Part shown: positions 34,911 through 44,820 of the stretch, piece after piece
Numbering within the stretch: position 1 is the stretch's first letter
Layout of the letters: each line of letters starts with the position of its first letter
Source of the DNA: Variovorax sp. RA8
GTDB lineage: Bacteria > Pseudomonadota > Gammaproteobacteria > Burkholderiales > Burkholderiaceae_C
DNA: 64,000 nucleotides
Assembly: GCF_901827175.1 (NCBI RefSeq)
Contig: NZ_LR594662.1
Span: forward strand, 3,658,001 to 3,722,000
Direction of reading: 5' to 3'
Notes under the pieces: generated by a model
Database searches by the model: none
Told to the model about the DNA's origin: nothing
Seen by the model: only the letters and a program-made list of their open reading frames with translations
Program-made: the position numbers and the translations under genes

Positions 34911-35492
34911 ATGGCCGCCAGACCGCTCGACGCTCAGAGAACCAAGCCCCTCGAGGGCGGCCCCAGCTTCTCGCTGCGCAACCGCCTGCTGCGCGCGGCC
35001 TGGAACGTGAGCTGGGCGCTGCTGGCCTCCTGGACGCCGCCCCAGATGCGCTTCTGGCGCCGCTTCCTGCTCAAGCTCTTCGGCGCGAAGCTGGGCGAGG
35101 CCAGCGACGTGCGCGGCAGCGCGCGGGTCTGGTATCCGCCCCACCTCCACCTGGCAGATCGCGCCCTGCTGGCCGAGCGGGTCAACTGCTACAACATGGC
35201 GCCGATCACGCTGGGCCGCGCCGCGCTGGTGTCGCAGGGCGCGCATCTTTGCGCCGGCAGTCATGACATCGCGTCGGCCACATTCCAGTTGACGGCCAGC
35301 CCGATCGTCATCGGCGCCGGGGCCTGGATTGCGGCCGAGGCCTTCGTCGGTCCCGGCGTGGAAGTGGGTGAAGGCGCGGTGCTGGGCGCGCGCGGCGTGG
35401 CCTTCCGTTCGCTCGACGCCTGGACCGTCTACGGAGGGAACCCGGCCAAGGCGATCAAGCCGCGGGTGCTGCGAGGCGCCGAGCACGGCTGA
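34911..35492 (+). CDS. WcaF-like hexapeptide-repeat acyltransferase
   Basis: 193 residues. The N-terminus (SLRNRLLRAAWNVSWALLASWTP) and the following FWRRFLLKLFGAKLG match the colanic-acid acetyltransferase WcaF group. A left-handed beta-helix of hexapeptide repeats follows (VWYPPHLHLADRALLAERV; ITLGRAALVSQGAHLCAGSHD), with the typical catalytic His in CAGSHD and an ending YGGNPAKAIKPRVL. It probably acetylates a sugar in an exopolysaccharide or O-antigen precursor at the cytoplasmic face. No other polysaccharide genes are nearby, so its pathway is unclear. It starts 12 bases after smpB. Confidence 0.87.
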   Translation: MAARPLDAQRTKPLEGGPSFSLRNRLLRAAWNVSWALLASWTPPQMRFWRRFLLKLFGAKLGEASDVRGSARVWYPPHLHLADRALLAERVNCYNMAPITLGRAALVSQGAHLCAGSHDIASATFQLTASPIVIGAGAWIAAEAFVGPGVEVGEGAVLGARGVAFRSLDAWTVYGGNPAKAIKPRVLRGAEHG

Positions 35493-35546
35493 TGTTTATT
35501 TCGCGGCGCAGGGAATAAGCTGCGTTCTCCCGGCGTTCATGCAGCA

Positions 35547-36056
35547 ATGGATTCCCGCGCACTCATCGACCATATCCCCAGCCTCAGGCGCTATGCACGC
35601 GCGCTGACCGGCGACGCCTGGGCGGCCGATGACCTGGTCCAGGACACGCTGGAACGTGCCTGCCGCAAGTGGCAGCTATGGATCGTCGGCAGCGACTTGC
35701 GGGCCTGGCTGTTCACCATCATGCACAACGTGTTTGCCAGCCAGGTCCGGCGCGCGCCGCCGCGCGCCACGGTCGACGTCGACGAGATTGCCGCGCAACT
35801 GCCCAGCGCGGCGGGCGCGCGCGACCGCGCCATAGACCTGCAGCGCTGCCTGCTCCTCCTGCCCGAGGAGCAGCGCGCCGCGCTGCTGCTGGTGGCGCTC
35901 GAAGACATGTCCTACGCCCAGCTGTCCAGGGTGCTGAACGTTCCGCTCGGCACCGTCATGTCGCGCCTGGCGCGGGCGCGCGTGCGCCTGCAGGAACTGA
36001 TGGAGGGCGCCCCGCCGCCGGCAGCCAGCCGCCCCGGGCTGCGCCGCCTCAAGTGA
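35547..36056 (+). CDS. ECF-type RNA polymerase sigma factor
   Basis: 169 residues with sigma region 2 (RYARALTGDAWAADDLVQDTLERAC; LRAWLFTIMHNVFASQ) and region 4 (LPEEQRAALLLVALEDMSYAQLSRVLNVPLGTVMSRLARARVRL split across the HTH). There is no region 1.1 or 3, so it is an extracytoplasmic-function sigma factor. The next gene encodes a one-helix membrane protein and starts within the stop codon region, the standard sigma/anti-sigma arrangement. Its regulon may include the lipoprotein gene downstream (inference). Confidence 0.93.
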   Translation: MDSRALIDHIPSLRRYARALTGDAWAADDLVQDTLERACRKWQLWIVGSDLRAWLFTIMHNVFASQVRRAPPRATVDVDEIAAQLPSAAGARDRAIDLQRCLLLLPEEQRAALLLVALEDMSYAQLSRVLNVPLGTVMSRLARARVRLQELMEGAPPPAASRPGLRRLK

Positions 36057-36067
36057 AGCGCATTGCC

Positions 36068-36790
36068 ATGAAGCCGACTCCCTCGTCGCCCCCCGACACC
36101 GACCAGCCCGCCTGGCGGGCCCAGCGCGACGCGCTGCGCCGGCTGCACGGCGAGGTGCTGGACGAGCCCATCCCGCCTTCCCTGCTGGCGGCCGCGGAAA
36201 TGGTTGCGGCGCGCCAGGACCAGCATGCGCGCTGGATCCGCTGGAGCGGCATCGCGGCTGGGCTGCTGGTCGCCTTTGGCGCCGGCTGGCTGGGCAGCCT
36301 GGAATGGACAACCCAGCGCCAGGCCTTGCTGGCCAAGGCACCGCCGACGCGCGAGTTCGTACATGCCGCTGCGGTCGCCCACCGGGTCTACACGCCCGAG
36401 ACGCGCCACCCCGTGGAGGTTGCCGCCGCCGAGCAGCAGCATCTGGTGCAATGGCTGTCGAAGCGGCTGGACAAGCCGCTCAAGGTGCCAGACCTGTCGG
36501 CCCAGGGCTACGCGCTCGTCGGCGGTCGTCTGCTGCCCGGCAGCCCGGGTGCGCGGGCACAGTTCATGTTCGAGCGCGGCGACGGCGAGCGCCTGACGCT
36601 CTACATCGGCAGCGTGGAGGCGGCTGCTGCGCAACCGCCGCAGCCGGGAGAAACAGCCTTCCGCTACTCGGCCGAGGGGCCGGTATCGAGCTTCTACTGG
36701 GTCGACCAGGGCTTCGGCTATGCGCTGACCGGCAATCTGCCGCGCGAGGTGCTGCTGACCCTGGCCGGCGCGGTGTACCGCCAGCTTTGA
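36068..36790 (+). CDS. Anti-sigma factor (single-pass membrane protein)
   Basis: About 240 residues: a cytoplasmic N-terminus with a sigma-binding-like segment (RRLHGEVLDEPIPPSLLAAAEM), one membrane helix (WIRWSGIAAGLLVAFGAGWL, about 57-76) and a periplasmic domain ending RQL. It is placed directly after the ECF sigma gene. A GTG at 36053 would overlap the sigma stop as GTGA and couple translation, while ATG 36068 is the alternative used here; both are plausible. It lacks a clear HxxxCxxC zinc motif, so it is not a ZAS-type anti-sigma. The signal it senses is unknown. Confidence 0.85.
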   Translation: MKPTPSSPPDTDQPAWRAQRDALRRLHGEVLDEPIPPSLLAAAEMVAARQDQHARWIRWSGIAAGLLVAFGAGWLGSLEWTTQRQALLAKAPPTREFVHAAAVAHRVYTPETRHPVEVAAAEQQHLVQWLSKRLDKPLKVPDLSAQGYALVGGRLLPGSPGARAQFMFERGDGERLTLYIGSVEAAAAQPPQPGETAFRYSAEGPVSSFYWVDQGFGYALTGNLPREVLLTLAGAVYRQL

Positions 36791-36858
36791 TGGAAGGCCC
36801 GGACGCCAGCTGCGTCGGCCTGTTTGGTGTGTTTGTTCAACAAGGAGAAAACTTCATC

Positions 36859-37248
36859 ATGAAACTGCTCAGCGCCTCGATTCTCGCGGTTGCCCTGCTC
36901 GCCGGCTGCGGCGGCATGTCCAGGACGGCCTCGGTGCCGGACACTCCGACCCGCACTGCCGACGGCGTGCTGATCGGGCCGACCGGCATGACGCTCTACA
37001 CCTTCGACCGCGATGCCGCCGGCAGCGGCAAGTCGGCCTGCAACGGACCCTGCGCGACCAACTGGCCGCCCCTGCTGGCAGCCGACACGGCCAAGCCCAT
37101 GGGCGCCTACACCATCGTCATGCGCGACGACGGCAAGCGCCAATGGGCCTACAAGGGCTGGCCGCTCTACTACTGGACCAAGGACGCGAAGGCCGGCGAC
37201 AAGACGGGTGACGGCGTCAACAACGTCTGGAAGGTCGCGCGGCCCTGA
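36859..37248 (+). CDS. Small lipoprotein with COG4315-type repeats
   Basis: 129 residues. A lipoprotein signal ends in ALLAGC (Cys at 16). The mature part has the COG4315 secreted-repeat pattern twice: LIGPTGMTLYTFDRDAAGSGKSACNGPCATNWPPL (given here as one stretch of two linked motifs) and YKGWPLYYWTKDAKAGDKTGDG. AAGGAG lies 11 bases before ATG 36859. Proteins of this family are exported and of unknown function. The position 68 bases after the sigma/anti-sigma pair makes it a likely target or member of that unit. A strong terminator follows the stop codon. Confidence 0.87.
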   Translation: MKLLSASILAVALLAGCGGMSRTASVPDTPTRTADGVLIGPTGMTLYTFDRDAAGSGKSACNGPCATNWPPLLAADTAKPMGAYTIVMRDDGKRQWAYKGWPLYYWTKDAKAGDKTGDGVNNVWKVARP

Positions 37249-37256
37249 TCGGTCTT

Positions 37257-37286
37257 GGGGCGCTGCGCTCAGCAGCGCCCCTTCTT
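37257..37286. terminator. Bidirectional terminator between convergent genes, containing a stop codon
   Basis: A perfect 10-bp stem GGGGCGCTGC / GCAGCGCCCC (37257-37266, 37272-37281) with a 5-base loop and a TTCTT tail ends the lipoprotein gene. The TGA of the convergent YXWGXW gene (37269-37271) lies in the loop, so its last codons form one stem arm. Confidence 0.8.
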
Positions 37287-37721
37287 GGCCTGCCCGGGCG
37301 GGCAGTGATAGCCGCCGTGGCGGTCGCCATCATCATGGCCGCGATCGCCATGATGGCCACGGGGCTCGTGGTGAGCATCGTCGCGGTCGCGCCGCTGGGC
37401 ACGCCGCTCGGCGCGCCGCCAGTTGGGCTCGGCCCAGCGCCACCCTCCATCCGCACGCACCCAGCGTCCCGGCGCATAGACATACTCAGGCCTCGCGCGC
37501 TCCCAGTAGCCCGCGCGCCAGCCATAGGCGTTCTGTTGCCATTGCCAGTTCCCCGGCACCCAGACAAAGCCGGCGCGCGGCGCCGGCACGACCTCGTAGC
37601 GCGGCGCCGGCGGCGCGATCGTGATGAGGCCAGGCACGTTGATGTTGACCGAGACCTGTGCCGAGGCCCCGAAGGATGCCGCAGCCGCCACGGCGGCCAG
37701 CAGGAAGGCGGAAAGTCGCAT
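37269..37721 (-). CDS. YXWGXW repeat-containing exported protein
   Basis: 150 residues. A signal peptide (MRLSAFLLAAVAAAASFGASAQ) is followed by aromatic repeats of the YXWGXW type: GFVWVPGNWQW, YGWRAGYWE, YVYAPGRWVR and GGWRWAEPNWR. The C-terminal third is extremely His/Arg/Asp-rich (HHEPRGHHGDRGHDDGDRHG) and ends in two cysteines (YHCPPGQAKKGRC). Such proteins are common in Burkholderiales, often near sigma/anti-sigma genes, and have no proven function. The His-rich tail could bind metal (inference). ATG 37721 starts the signal peptide. Confidence 0.83.
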   Translation of the reverse strand: MRLSAFLLAAVAAAASFGASAQVSVNINVPGLITIAPPAPRYEVVPAPRAGFVWVPGNWQWQQNAYGWRAGYWERARPEYVYAPGRWVRADGGWRWAEPNWRRAERRAQRRDRDDAHHEPRGHHGDRGHDDGDRHGGYHCPPGQAKKGRC

Positions 37722-37794
37722 CGCTATCTCCCTTATTGGATGGAAAGTCTTGAACGCGCCCGACCCGGGCGCGAAATCGGTGGAAGCACGGATG

Positions 37795-38736
37795 CTAGTG
37801 GGTTCCCGGAACGGGTAGGGCCGCCGCACGCCGGCCGCGCAGGCCGAGCCACTCGTTGACCACCAGGGCCCCGATCACGAGCGCGCCGCCCACCATGACG
37901 CTCGGCGCAGGCGCCTCGCCCGCGCCAACCCACGCCAGGGTGATGCCGAAGATGATCTCCAGCAGCGCCAGCAAGGCCACTTCGGGCGCCTTCAGGACCC
38001 GCGCGCAGAGCACCGAGAGCACGCACGGAATCGCGAGCTGGAACAAGCCAAGGAAGGCCAGCAATCCCACGTCATGCGCGCTGGCCTGGAAGGGCCAGGC
38101 AAGCGGCAGCGTCAGCAGCGAGGAGATCGCGGCGCCCACCAGCACCGAGGGCACCAGGTCCACGTCCTGCCCTTTCGCATGGGCATGCTGCACCACGGTC
38201 CAGTTGCAGGCGCCGGCGAGCGGCACGCACAGTGCCACCAGCGTGCCGGCCAGCACGCCCCCGCCGAGCTGGGTTCCGTACATCCAGCCGATGCCGACCC
38301 CGGCCACCACGATGGCGCCCCAGGTGCGCGCCGGCAGCCGCTGGCCGATGAAGATCCGGGCCGCGAGCGCCGTCAACAGCGGTCCGAGCGCCATCGTCAC
38401 AAGCACATTGGCCACGCTCGTGAGCGTGAGCGCCACCATGAAGGCGGTGAACATCACGCACCAGCAGACGCCGGAGATCCAGAGCGCGCTGCCGCCCGTG
38501 CGGATCTTCGTGAGCACCGCCCGGCCCTGCCAGGCCGGCAGGATCACGAGCAGGGCCGCGAGGGTGAAGAAGCTGCGCCAGAAGGTGATCTCGAAGCTGC
38601 GCGCATGCTCGAGGTGGCGCGTGACCACGCCTGCCGTGGCCCACATCAGGGTCACGGCGACCATCAGCCAGACGGCGCGGCCGTGGGTCAGCACAGCCCT
38701 AGATCGCGGTCTCACGGCTGGCGCGCTTGCGCTCAT
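37795..38736 (-). CDS. DMT-superfamily permease (EamA domains)
   Basis: 313 residues with about ten membrane helices in two EamA repeats: MVAVTLMWATAGVVTRHLE starts the first and LAGACNWTVVQHAHAKG opens the second. EamA permeases export amino acids or other metabolites across the inner membrane. As called, the start ATG 38736 lies 38 bases inside the end of typA. A GTG at 38694, five bases after the typA stop, is an alternative start that would shorten the cytoplasmic N-terminus to about six residues. The substrate is not predictable. Confidence 0.87.
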   Translation of the reverse strand: MSASAPAVRPRSRAVLTHGRAVWLMVAVTLMWATAGVVTRHLEHARSFEITFWRSFFTLAALLVILPAWQGRAVLTKIRTGGSALWISGVCWCVMFTAFMVALTLTSVANVLVTMALGPLLTALAARIFIGQRLPARTWGAIVVAGVGIGWMYGTQLGGGVLAGTLVALCVPLAGACNWTVVQHAHAKGQDVDLVPSVLVGAAISSLLTLPLAWPFQASAHDVGLLAFLGLFQLAIPCVLSVLCARVLKAPEVALLALLEIIFGITLAWVGAGEAPAPSVMVGGALVIGALVVNEWLGLRGRRAAALPVPGTH

Positions 38737-40534
38737 GTTCCTTGAGGTGGCGCTTGCGCAGGCGCACGCTCTTGGGGGTGATCTCGACCAGCTCGTCGTC
38801 CTCGATGAACTCCACGCCGTATTCCAGCGTCAGGTCGATCGGCGGCGTGATCTTGATCGCGTCCTCCTTGCCCGAGACCCGGAAGTTGGTGAGCTGCTTG
38901 GTGCGCGTGGCGTTGACCACCAGGTCGTTGTCGCGGCTGTGGATGCCGACGATCATGCCTTCGTACACCGGGTCGTTCGCCCGCACGAACATGCGGCCGC
39001 GATCGTCCAGCTTGCCCAGCGCGTAGGTGAAGATCTCGCCGTCGTCCATGGAGATCAGCACCCCGTTCTTGCGGCTGCCGATTTCGCCCTTGTGCGGCTC
39101 GTAGCTGTCGAAGATGTTCGAGATCAGGCCAGAGCCGCGCGTCAGGTTCAGGAATTCGTTGGTGAAGCCGATCAGGCCGCGCGCCGGGATGCGGTATTCG
39201 AGGCGCACGCGGCCGCGGCCGTCCGGCTCCATGTTGACCAGCTCGCCCTTGCGCTCGCCCAACGCCTGCATCACGCCGCCCTGGTGCTGGTCCTCGATGT
39301 CGGCGGTCACCATCTCGATCGGCTCGTACCGCACGCCATCGATGTCGCGGAATACCACGCGCGGCTTCGACACCGCGAGCTCGTACCCTTCGCGCCGCAT
39401 GTTCTCCAGCAGGATGGTCAGGTGCAGCTCGCCGCGGCCCATCACCTCGAACACGCCTTCCTCGTCGGTTTCCTTGACGCGCAGCGCCACGTTGTGCTGC
39501 AGCTCCTTCTGCAAGCGGTCCCAGATCTGGCGACTGGTGACGAACTTGCCTTCACGGCCGGCCAGCGGACTGGTGTTGACGCAGAAATTCATCGTCAGCG
39601 TGGGCTCGTCCACCTTGAGCATGGGCAGCGGCGCCGGATTTGCCGGGTCGGTGACCGTCACGCCGATGCCGATGTCGGCAATGCCGTTGATCAGCACGAT
39701 CTCGCCCGGGCCGGCTTCGGTGGCCTGCACGCGCTCCAGCCCCTGGAAGGTCAGCACCTGGTTGACCCGGCCCTTGAAGGACTTGCCGTCGGGGCCTTCC
39801 ATAACCACCACGTCCATCATCGGTCGGATGGTGCCGGCGTTGATGCGGCCGACGCCGATGCGGCCCACGAAGGTCGAGAAGTCGATGGCCGAGATCTGCA
39901 GCTGCAGCGGCGCATCCGGATCGCCCGCATGGGCCGGCACATGCTCGAGGATGGTGTCGAACAGGGCCGACATGTCGGGGCCCCACTGCTCGCCCGGTGC
40001 CCCCTCTTCCAGCGACGACCAGCCGTTGATGCCCGAGGCGTAGACGACGGGGAAGTCCAGCTGCTCGTCCGTCGCGCCCAGCTTGTCGAACAGATCGAAG
40101 GCGGCATTGACCACGTGGTCGGGGCGAGCACCCGGCTTGTCGACCTTATTCACCACCAGGATGGGCTTGAGGCCCAGCGCCAGGGCCTTCTTGGTGACGA
40201 ATCGCGTCTGGGGCATCGGGCCTTCCTGGGCGTCGATCAGCAGCACCACGCCGTCCACCATGCTGAGCGCGCGCTCCACCTCGCCGCCGAAGTCGGCGTG
40301 GCCGGGGGTATCCACGATGTTGATGTGCATGCCCTTCCAGGTCACGGCGCAGTTCTTTGCGAGGATCGTGATGCCGCGCTCTTTTTCGATCGCGTTGTTG
40401 TCCATCACGGTGTCGACCACTTTCTCGTGCGCGGCGAAGGTGCCCGACTGGCGCAGCAGCTGGTCGACCATCGTGGTCTTGCCATGGTCCACGTGGGCAA
40501 TGATGGCGATGTTTCGGATCTGGTTGGTGCTCAT
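38699..40534 (-). CDS. typA: Translational GTPase TypA/BipA
   Basis: 611 residues. Ribosome-associated GTPase needed for ribosome biogenesis and growth under stress. The GTPase domain has [19 protein letters not shown] (P-loop), [16 protein letters not shown] and [12 protein letters not shown]. Elongation-factor-like domains follow, with [20 protein letters not shown] and the TypA-specific C-terminus ([30 protein letters not shown], split over its end). ATG 40534 overlaps the truB stop as ATGA. The long open frame upstream of it belongs to truB in another frame. Confidence 0.97.
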   Translation of the reverse strand: MSTNQIRNIAIIAHVDHGKTTMVDQLLRQSGTFAAHEKVVDTVMDNNAIEKERGITILAKNCAVTWKGMHINIVDTPGHADFGGEVERALSMVDGVVLLIDAQEGPMPQTRFVTKKALALGLKPILVVNKVDKPGARPDHVVNAAFDLFDKLGATDEQLDFPVVYASGINGWSSLEEGAPGEQWGPDMSALFDTILEHVPAHAGDPDAPLQLQISAIDFSTFVGRIGVGRINAGTIRPMMDVVVMEGPDGKSFKGRVNQVLTFQGLERVQATEAGPGEIVLINGIADIGIGVTVTDPANPAPLPMLKVDEPTLTMNFCVNTSPLAGREGKFVTSRQIWDRLQKELQHNVALRVKETDEEGVFEVMGRGELHLTILLENMRREGYELAVSKPRVVFRDIDGVRYEPIEMVTADIEDQHQGGVMQALGERKGELVNMEPDGRGRVRLEYRIPARGLIGFTNEFLNLTRGSGLISNIFDSYEPHKGEIGSRKNGVLISMDDGEIFTYALGKLDDRGRMFVRANDPVYEGMIVGIHSRDNDLVVNATRTKQLTNFRVSGKEDAIKITPPIDLTLEYGVEFIEDDELVEITPKSVRLRKRHLKEHERKRASRETAI

Positions 40535-41475
40535 GGTGTGGCTTCGGTCAAAAGTGTCTGCTGGATTTCGATGGGGTTCAGCAAGCGCCCCGGAATGAGT
40601 TCGCCGGCCTTCACATGCGCGGTGCCGAGGAACGCGCGCGGCGCGCGGCCGAAGACGGCGACCTCCGCCGCATCGGGCCAGTCGCCGCGCCGGCGCAGGC
40701 CCGACAGGAAGCGTGCCGCATCTTCTGCCGCCAGCATGACGCTCGTATGGCCGGCCACCAGCGACTCGACAGGCAGCAGCTGGGCGAGGCGCTCTTCGTC
40801 GCTCATGGCTTCCAGTGCTTCCAGCGTCACGCACTGAGATGCGTCGAAACCGCCCGTGGCCGTGCGGCGCAGCGCGCTGAGATGGGCACCACAGCCGAGC
40901 GCCTCGCCGATGTCCTCGCCGAGGGTGCGGATGTAGGTGCCCTTGCTCACGCTGGCCCGGATGCGGATCTCGTGCGCCGACAGCTGAACGAGCTCTAGCG
41001 CATGGACCACGACATCGCGTGGCGCACGCTCGACCTCGACGCCCTCTCGGGCGTACTGGTAGAGCGCCTTGCCGTCCTTCTTGAGGGCGCTGTGCATGGG
41101 CGGCACCTGGCGGATCGGGCCGGTGAACTGTGCCTGGACGCGCGCCAGGGCCTCGGACGTGACGGCTACGGGCCGCTCCTCGATCACCTCGCCCTCGGCA
41201 TCGCCGGTGGAGGTGCGGATGCCCAGCCGTGCAGTGGCCTCGTAGGTCTTGTCCGCGTCGAGGTGCAGCTGGCTGAACTTGGTCGCCGCACCGAAGCACA
41301 GCGGCAGCACGCCGCTGGCGAGCGGATCGAGCGTGCCCGTGTGCCCGGCCTTCTCGGCGCGCAGGAGCCACTTGGCCTTCTGCAAGGCCTGGTTGCTGGA
41401 CAGGCCCAGCGGCTTGTCGAGCAGAAGCACCCCATGCACAGGGCGCCGCTGCACCCGTGTGCGTGGCGCGTTCAT
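40531..41475 (-). CDS. truB: tRNA pseudouridine-55 synthase
   Basis: 314 residues. Makes pseudouridine 55 in the T-loop of tRNAs. The N-terminus [18 protein letters not shown] and the catalytic motif [15 protein letters not shown] (Asp50) are diagnostic, as are [24 protein letters not shown] (two adjacent motifs) and [16 protein letters not shown]. It lies two bases downstream of rbfA and overlaps typA, in the conserved order nusA-infB-rbfA-truB. Confidence 0.97.
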   Translation of the reverse strand: MNAPRTRVQRRPVHGVLLLDKPLGLSSNQALQKAKWLLRAEKAGHTGTLDPLASGVLPLCFGAATKFSQLHLDADKTYEATARLGIRTSTGDAEGEVIEERPVAVTSEALARVQAQFTGPIRQVPPMHSALKKDGKALYQYAREGVEVERAPRDVVVHALELVQLSAHEIRIRASVSKGTYIRTLGEDIGEALGCGAHLSALRRTATGGFDASQCVTLEALEAMSDEERLAQLLPVESLVAGHTSVMLAAEDAARFLSGLRRRGDWPDAAEVAVFGRAPRAFLGTAHVKAGELIPGRLLNPIEIQQTLLTEATP

Positions 41476-41477
41476 CC

Positions 41478-41849
41478 TCAGTCGTCTTTGGAACGGGAGG
41501 CGACGGCCTGCGCGATCAGCGCATTCATGTCGGCGGCGCGCTCGGTGGTGCGGTCGAACTGGAAGTGCAGCGTGGGCACCGTGTGGATGTGCAGCCGCTT
41601 GAAAAGGCCATTGCGCAGGAAGCCCGCCGCCTGGTTGAGCGCCTCGGTGGTCTCCACCGGGTCGCCCACCAGCAGGCTGAAGAAGACCTTCGCATGCGCG
41701 TAGTCGGGCGTGACTTCGACCGCCTGGATCGTGACCATGCCCACCCGCGGATCCTTCAGCTCGCGCGCGATCAGCTCCGTCAGATCGCGTTGGATCTGAT
41801 CGGCGACCTTGAAGGCGCGATTGGGGGTTGCGGCTTTTCTCTTAGGCAT
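41478..41849 (-). CDS. rbfA: 30S ribosome-binding factor A
   Basis: 123 residues. A KH-fold protein that assists maturation of the 16S rRNA 5' end and cold adaptation. Family features are [24 protein letters not shown] (N-terminal helix region), [24 protein letters not shown] and [26 protein letters not shown] 41849 gives the normal length. It follows infB by 28 bases and precedes truB by two. Confidence 0.96.
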   Translation of the reverse strand: MPKRKAATPNRAFKVADQIQRDLTELIARELKDPRVGMVTIQAVEVTPDYAHAKVFFSLLVGDPVETTEALNQAAGFLRNGLFKRLHIHTVPTLHFQFDRTTERAADMNALIAQAVASRSKDD

Positions 41850-41877
41850 GGCCAGGATCGTGACGCCTCGGTGACGC

Positions 41878-44796
41878 CTACAGCGTCCGCGCGATCTCCT
41901 TGATCTCGAAGAACTCCAGCTGATCACCTTCCTTGATGTCGTTGTAGTTCTTGAGCTTGATACCGCACTCGAAGCCTTCGCGCACCTCGCGCACGTCGTC
42001 CTTCATCCGCTTGAGCGACTCGAGCTCGCCGGTGTAGACGACCACGTTGTCGCGCAGCAGGCGGAAATGCGCGCTGCGGGTGACATAGCCCGAGGTGACG
42101 TAGCAACCGGCAACCGTGCCGATCTTGGAGGCCACGAACACGGTGCGGATCTCGGCCGAGCCGATGACCTCTTCGCGACGCTCGGGCGCCAGCATGCCGG
42201 CCATGGCCGTCTTCAGCTCGTCTACAGCGTCGTAGATGATGCTGTAGTAGCTGATGCTGACGTTGTTGCCCTCGGCCAGACGGCGGGCGCCGGCATCGGC
42301 GCGCACGTTGAAGCCGATGACCGTGGCCTTGGAGGCGATCGCGAGGTTGATGTCCGACTCGCTGATGCCGCCCACCGCCGCATACACCACCTGCACCTTG
42401 ACCTCGTCGGTCGAGAGCTTGAGCAGCGACTGCGCGAGCGCTTCCTGCGAGCCCTGGACGTCCGCCTTGATGATGATCGGCAGCGTCTTGACCTCGCCGG
42501 CGCCCATCTCCGAGAACACGTTCTCGAACTTGGCGGCCTGCTGCTTGGCCAGCTTGGTATTGCGGAACTTGCCCGCGCGGTAGGTCGCGATCTCGCGCGC
42601 GCGGCGCTCGTCGCTCATCACCATGAACTCGTCGCCGGCCTGCGGCACCTCGGTCAGGCCCTGGATCTCCACCGGGATCGAAGGGCCGGCCTCCTTGGTG
42701 GGCTTGCCGTCCTCGTCCAGCATGGCGCGCACGCGGCCGTAGGTCGAGCCGGCCAGCACCACGTCGCCGATCTTGAGCGTGCCGGATTGAACCAGCACGG
42801 TCGCGACCGGGCCGCGGCCCTTGTCCAGCTGCGCTTCGATCACCAGGCCCTTGGCGGCCGCATCGACCGGGGCCTTGAGCTCCAGCACCTCGGCCTGCAG
42901 CAGCACCTGCTCCAGCAGATCGTCCACGCCCTGGCCGGTCTTGGCGGACACCGACACGAAGGGGGTGTCGCCGCCGTATTCCTCGGGCACCACTTGCTCG
43001 GCCACCAACTCCTGCTTGACGCGGTCGAGGTTGGCATCGGGCTTGTCGATCTTGTTGATCGCCACCACGATCGGCACCTTGGCGGCCTTGGCGTGGCTGA
43101 TGGCTTCCTTGGTCTGGGGCATGACGCCGTCGTCCGCTGCCACCACCAGGATCACGATGTCGGTCGCCTGCGCGCCGCGGGCTCGCATAGCGGTGAAGGC
43201 CTCGTGGCCCGGGGTATCCAGGAAGGACACCATGCCGCGTTCGGTCTGCACGTGGTATGCGCCGATGTGCTGCGTGATGCCGCCGGCTTCGCCCGCCGCG
43301 ACCTTGGTGCGGCGGATGTAGTCCAGCAGCGAGGTCTTGCCGTGGTCGACGTGGCCCATCACGGTCACGACCGGCGCGCGCGGCAGCGCTTCGGCCAGCT
43401 GCGCGGACACGTCCTCGTCGGTGAAGGCTTCCGGATCGTCCAGGGCAGCCACGACCGCGTTGTGGCCCATTTCCTCGACGATGATCATCGCCGTGTCCTG
43501 GTCCAGCGACTGGTTGATGGTGGCCATCTGACCCAGCTTCATCAGCTGCTTGATGACCTCCGAGGCCTTCACTGCCATCTTGTGCGCCAACTCCGAGACC
43601 GTGATGGTCTCGGGCACGTGCACTTCGATGATGCGCGCCTCGACCGGCGCGGCCTGCACGCGTTCTTCCTGGCCGCCACGGTCATTGCCGCGGCGCCCGC
43701 GCGGACCGCCGCGCCAGTTGCCGCGGCCGACGCCGCCGCTGGCATCGCCGCGGGTCTTGATTTCCTTCTTCTTGGCGGTGTCGCCGGCCCAGCTCGACGA
43801 GAGCTTGGCGGACTTGACTTCCTTGCCTGCGCCAGGCGCCGCGGCGCCGGGTGCAGCCGGCGCGCCAGGGCGGGCCGCCGGAGCGGTCGGCTTGTGCAGC
43901 GTACCCTTGACGCCAGCGGCCTTGGCTTCCGGTGCTGGCTTCTCGGGCGCCTTGTGCGGCACGAGCACGCGGGCGGGCGCATTCATCATGGCGCGAATGG
44001 CTTCCGCCTCGGCCAGCGCCTTGCGGCGGCGCTCGTCGAGGTCCTTGGCGCGCGCGGCTTCCTCATCGGCGCGGGCCTTCGATTCGGCAGCCGCCTTGGC
44101 CTTGGCGTCTTCCTTGACCTGGGCGGCAGCGGCTTCGGCAGCGGCCTTGCGGTCGATCACGGCCGGGGCTTCCTCGGGCGCTTCGGGCGCGCCTTCGGTC
44201 ACGGCGGCGGCAGCCTTTTCCGAGGCAGCCTTCGCACGCGCGGCGCGGGCCTGCTGCTCGGCCTGTTCGGCACGCTCCGCCTTCTCGCGCTCGCGTGCCT
44301 CGGCTTCCTCGCGCAGGCGGCGCTTCTCGACCAGCTCTTCCTCCTGGCGGCGGATCAGCTCCGCCTGTCGGCGCGCCTCTTCCTCGCGGCGCGCGAGTTC
44401 GGCCTCGTCGACGCGCGGCGCGGCGGGCTCGGCAGCGGAGGGCGCAGGAGCGTCGGCGACCCCCCTCACCGGCTCGGGCGTGGCCGGATGTCCCTCGTCG
44501 CGCTGGATGAAGGTGCGCTTCTTGCGCACTTCGACCTGGATCGTGCGCGCACGGCCGGTGGCGTCGGCCTGCTTGATCTCAGTGGTCGATTTCTTGGTCA
44601 GCGTGATCTTCTTGCGCTCAGGCTCGACCGTGCCGTGGCTGGCCTTCAGGAAGCCGAGCAGGCGCTGCTTGTCCGCCTCGGTGAGCGCGTCGGTGACGGC
44701 GGCCTTGGGCACGCCCGCGCTCTTGAGCTGGTCAAGCAGGATTTCGGGCGTCTTCTTGAGCTCGTTCGCGAACTCGGCGACAGTGGTACTGGACAT
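41878..44796 (-). CDS. infB: Translation initiation factor IF-2
   Basis: 972 residues. Positions fMet-tRNA on the 30S subunit and promotes subunit joining with GTP. The N-terminal IF2 domain ([21 protein letters not shown]) is followed by a second short N-domain and a long Ala/Glu/Lys/Arg-rich coiled-coil linker (about 130-400). The GTPase core then begins with [19 protein letters not shown] at about 480, followed by [15 protein letters not shown] and NKIDKPDA. The C-terminal domains C1 and C2 end [12 protein letters not shown]. The gene is 24 bases downstream of nusA, in the usual operon. Confidence 0.98.
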   Translation of the reverse strand: MSSTTVAEFANELKKTPEILLDQLKSAGVPKAAVTDALTEADKQRLLGFLKASHGTVEPERKKITLTKKSTTEIKQADATGRARTIQVEVRKKRTFIQRDEGHPATPEPVRGVADAPAPSAAEPAAPRVDEAELARREEEARRQAELIRRQEEELVEKRRLREEAEAREREKAERAEQAEQQARAARAKAASEKAAAAVTEGAPEAPEEAPAVIDRKAAAEAAAAQVKEDAKAKAAAESKARADEEAARAKDLDERRRKALAEAEAIRAMMNAPARVLVPHKAPEKPAPEAKAAGVKGTLHKPTAPAARPGAPAAPGAAAPGAGKEVKSAKLSSSWAGDTAKKKEIKTRGDASGGVGRGNWRGGPRGRRGNDRGGQEERVQAAPVEARIIEVHVPETITVSELAHKMAVKASEVIKQLMKLGQMATINQSLDQDTAMIIVEEMGHNAVVAALDDPEAFTDEDVSAQLAEALPRAPVVTVMGHVDHGKTSLLDYIRRTKVAAGEAGGITQHIGAYHVQTERGMVSFLDTPGHEAFTAMRARGAQATDIVILVVAADDGVMPQTKEAISHAKAAKVPIVVAINKIDKPDANLDRVKQELVAEQVVPEEYGGDTPFVSVSAKTGQGVDDLLEQVLLQAEVLELKAPVDAAAKGLVIEAQLDKGRGPVATVLVQSGTLKIGDVVLAGSTYGRVRAMLDEDGKPTKEAGPSIPVEIQGLTEVPQAGDEFMVMSDERRAREIATYRAGKFRNTKLAKQQAAKFENVFSEMGAGEVKTLPIIIKADVQGSQEALAQSLLKLSTDEVKVQVVYAAVGGISESDINLAIASKATVIGFNVRADAGARRLAEGNNVSISYYSIIYDAVDELKTAMAGMLAPERREEVIGSAEIRTVFVASKIGTVAGCYVTSGYVTRSAHFRLLRDNVVVYTGELESLKRMKDDVREVREGFECGIKLKNYNDIKEGDQLEFFEIKEIARTL

Positions 44797-44820
44797 ATTG
44801 CTTTCGTGCCTCCATGACCG

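Noticed and set aside
37856..40837. A 993-codon frame opposite the DMT permease and typA
   Set aside because: Shadow of two well-supported genes; it crosses their boundary with no domain.
42067..44817. A 916-codon frame opposite infB
   Set aside because: infB is complete on the minus strand; the antisense translation has no recognisable domain.
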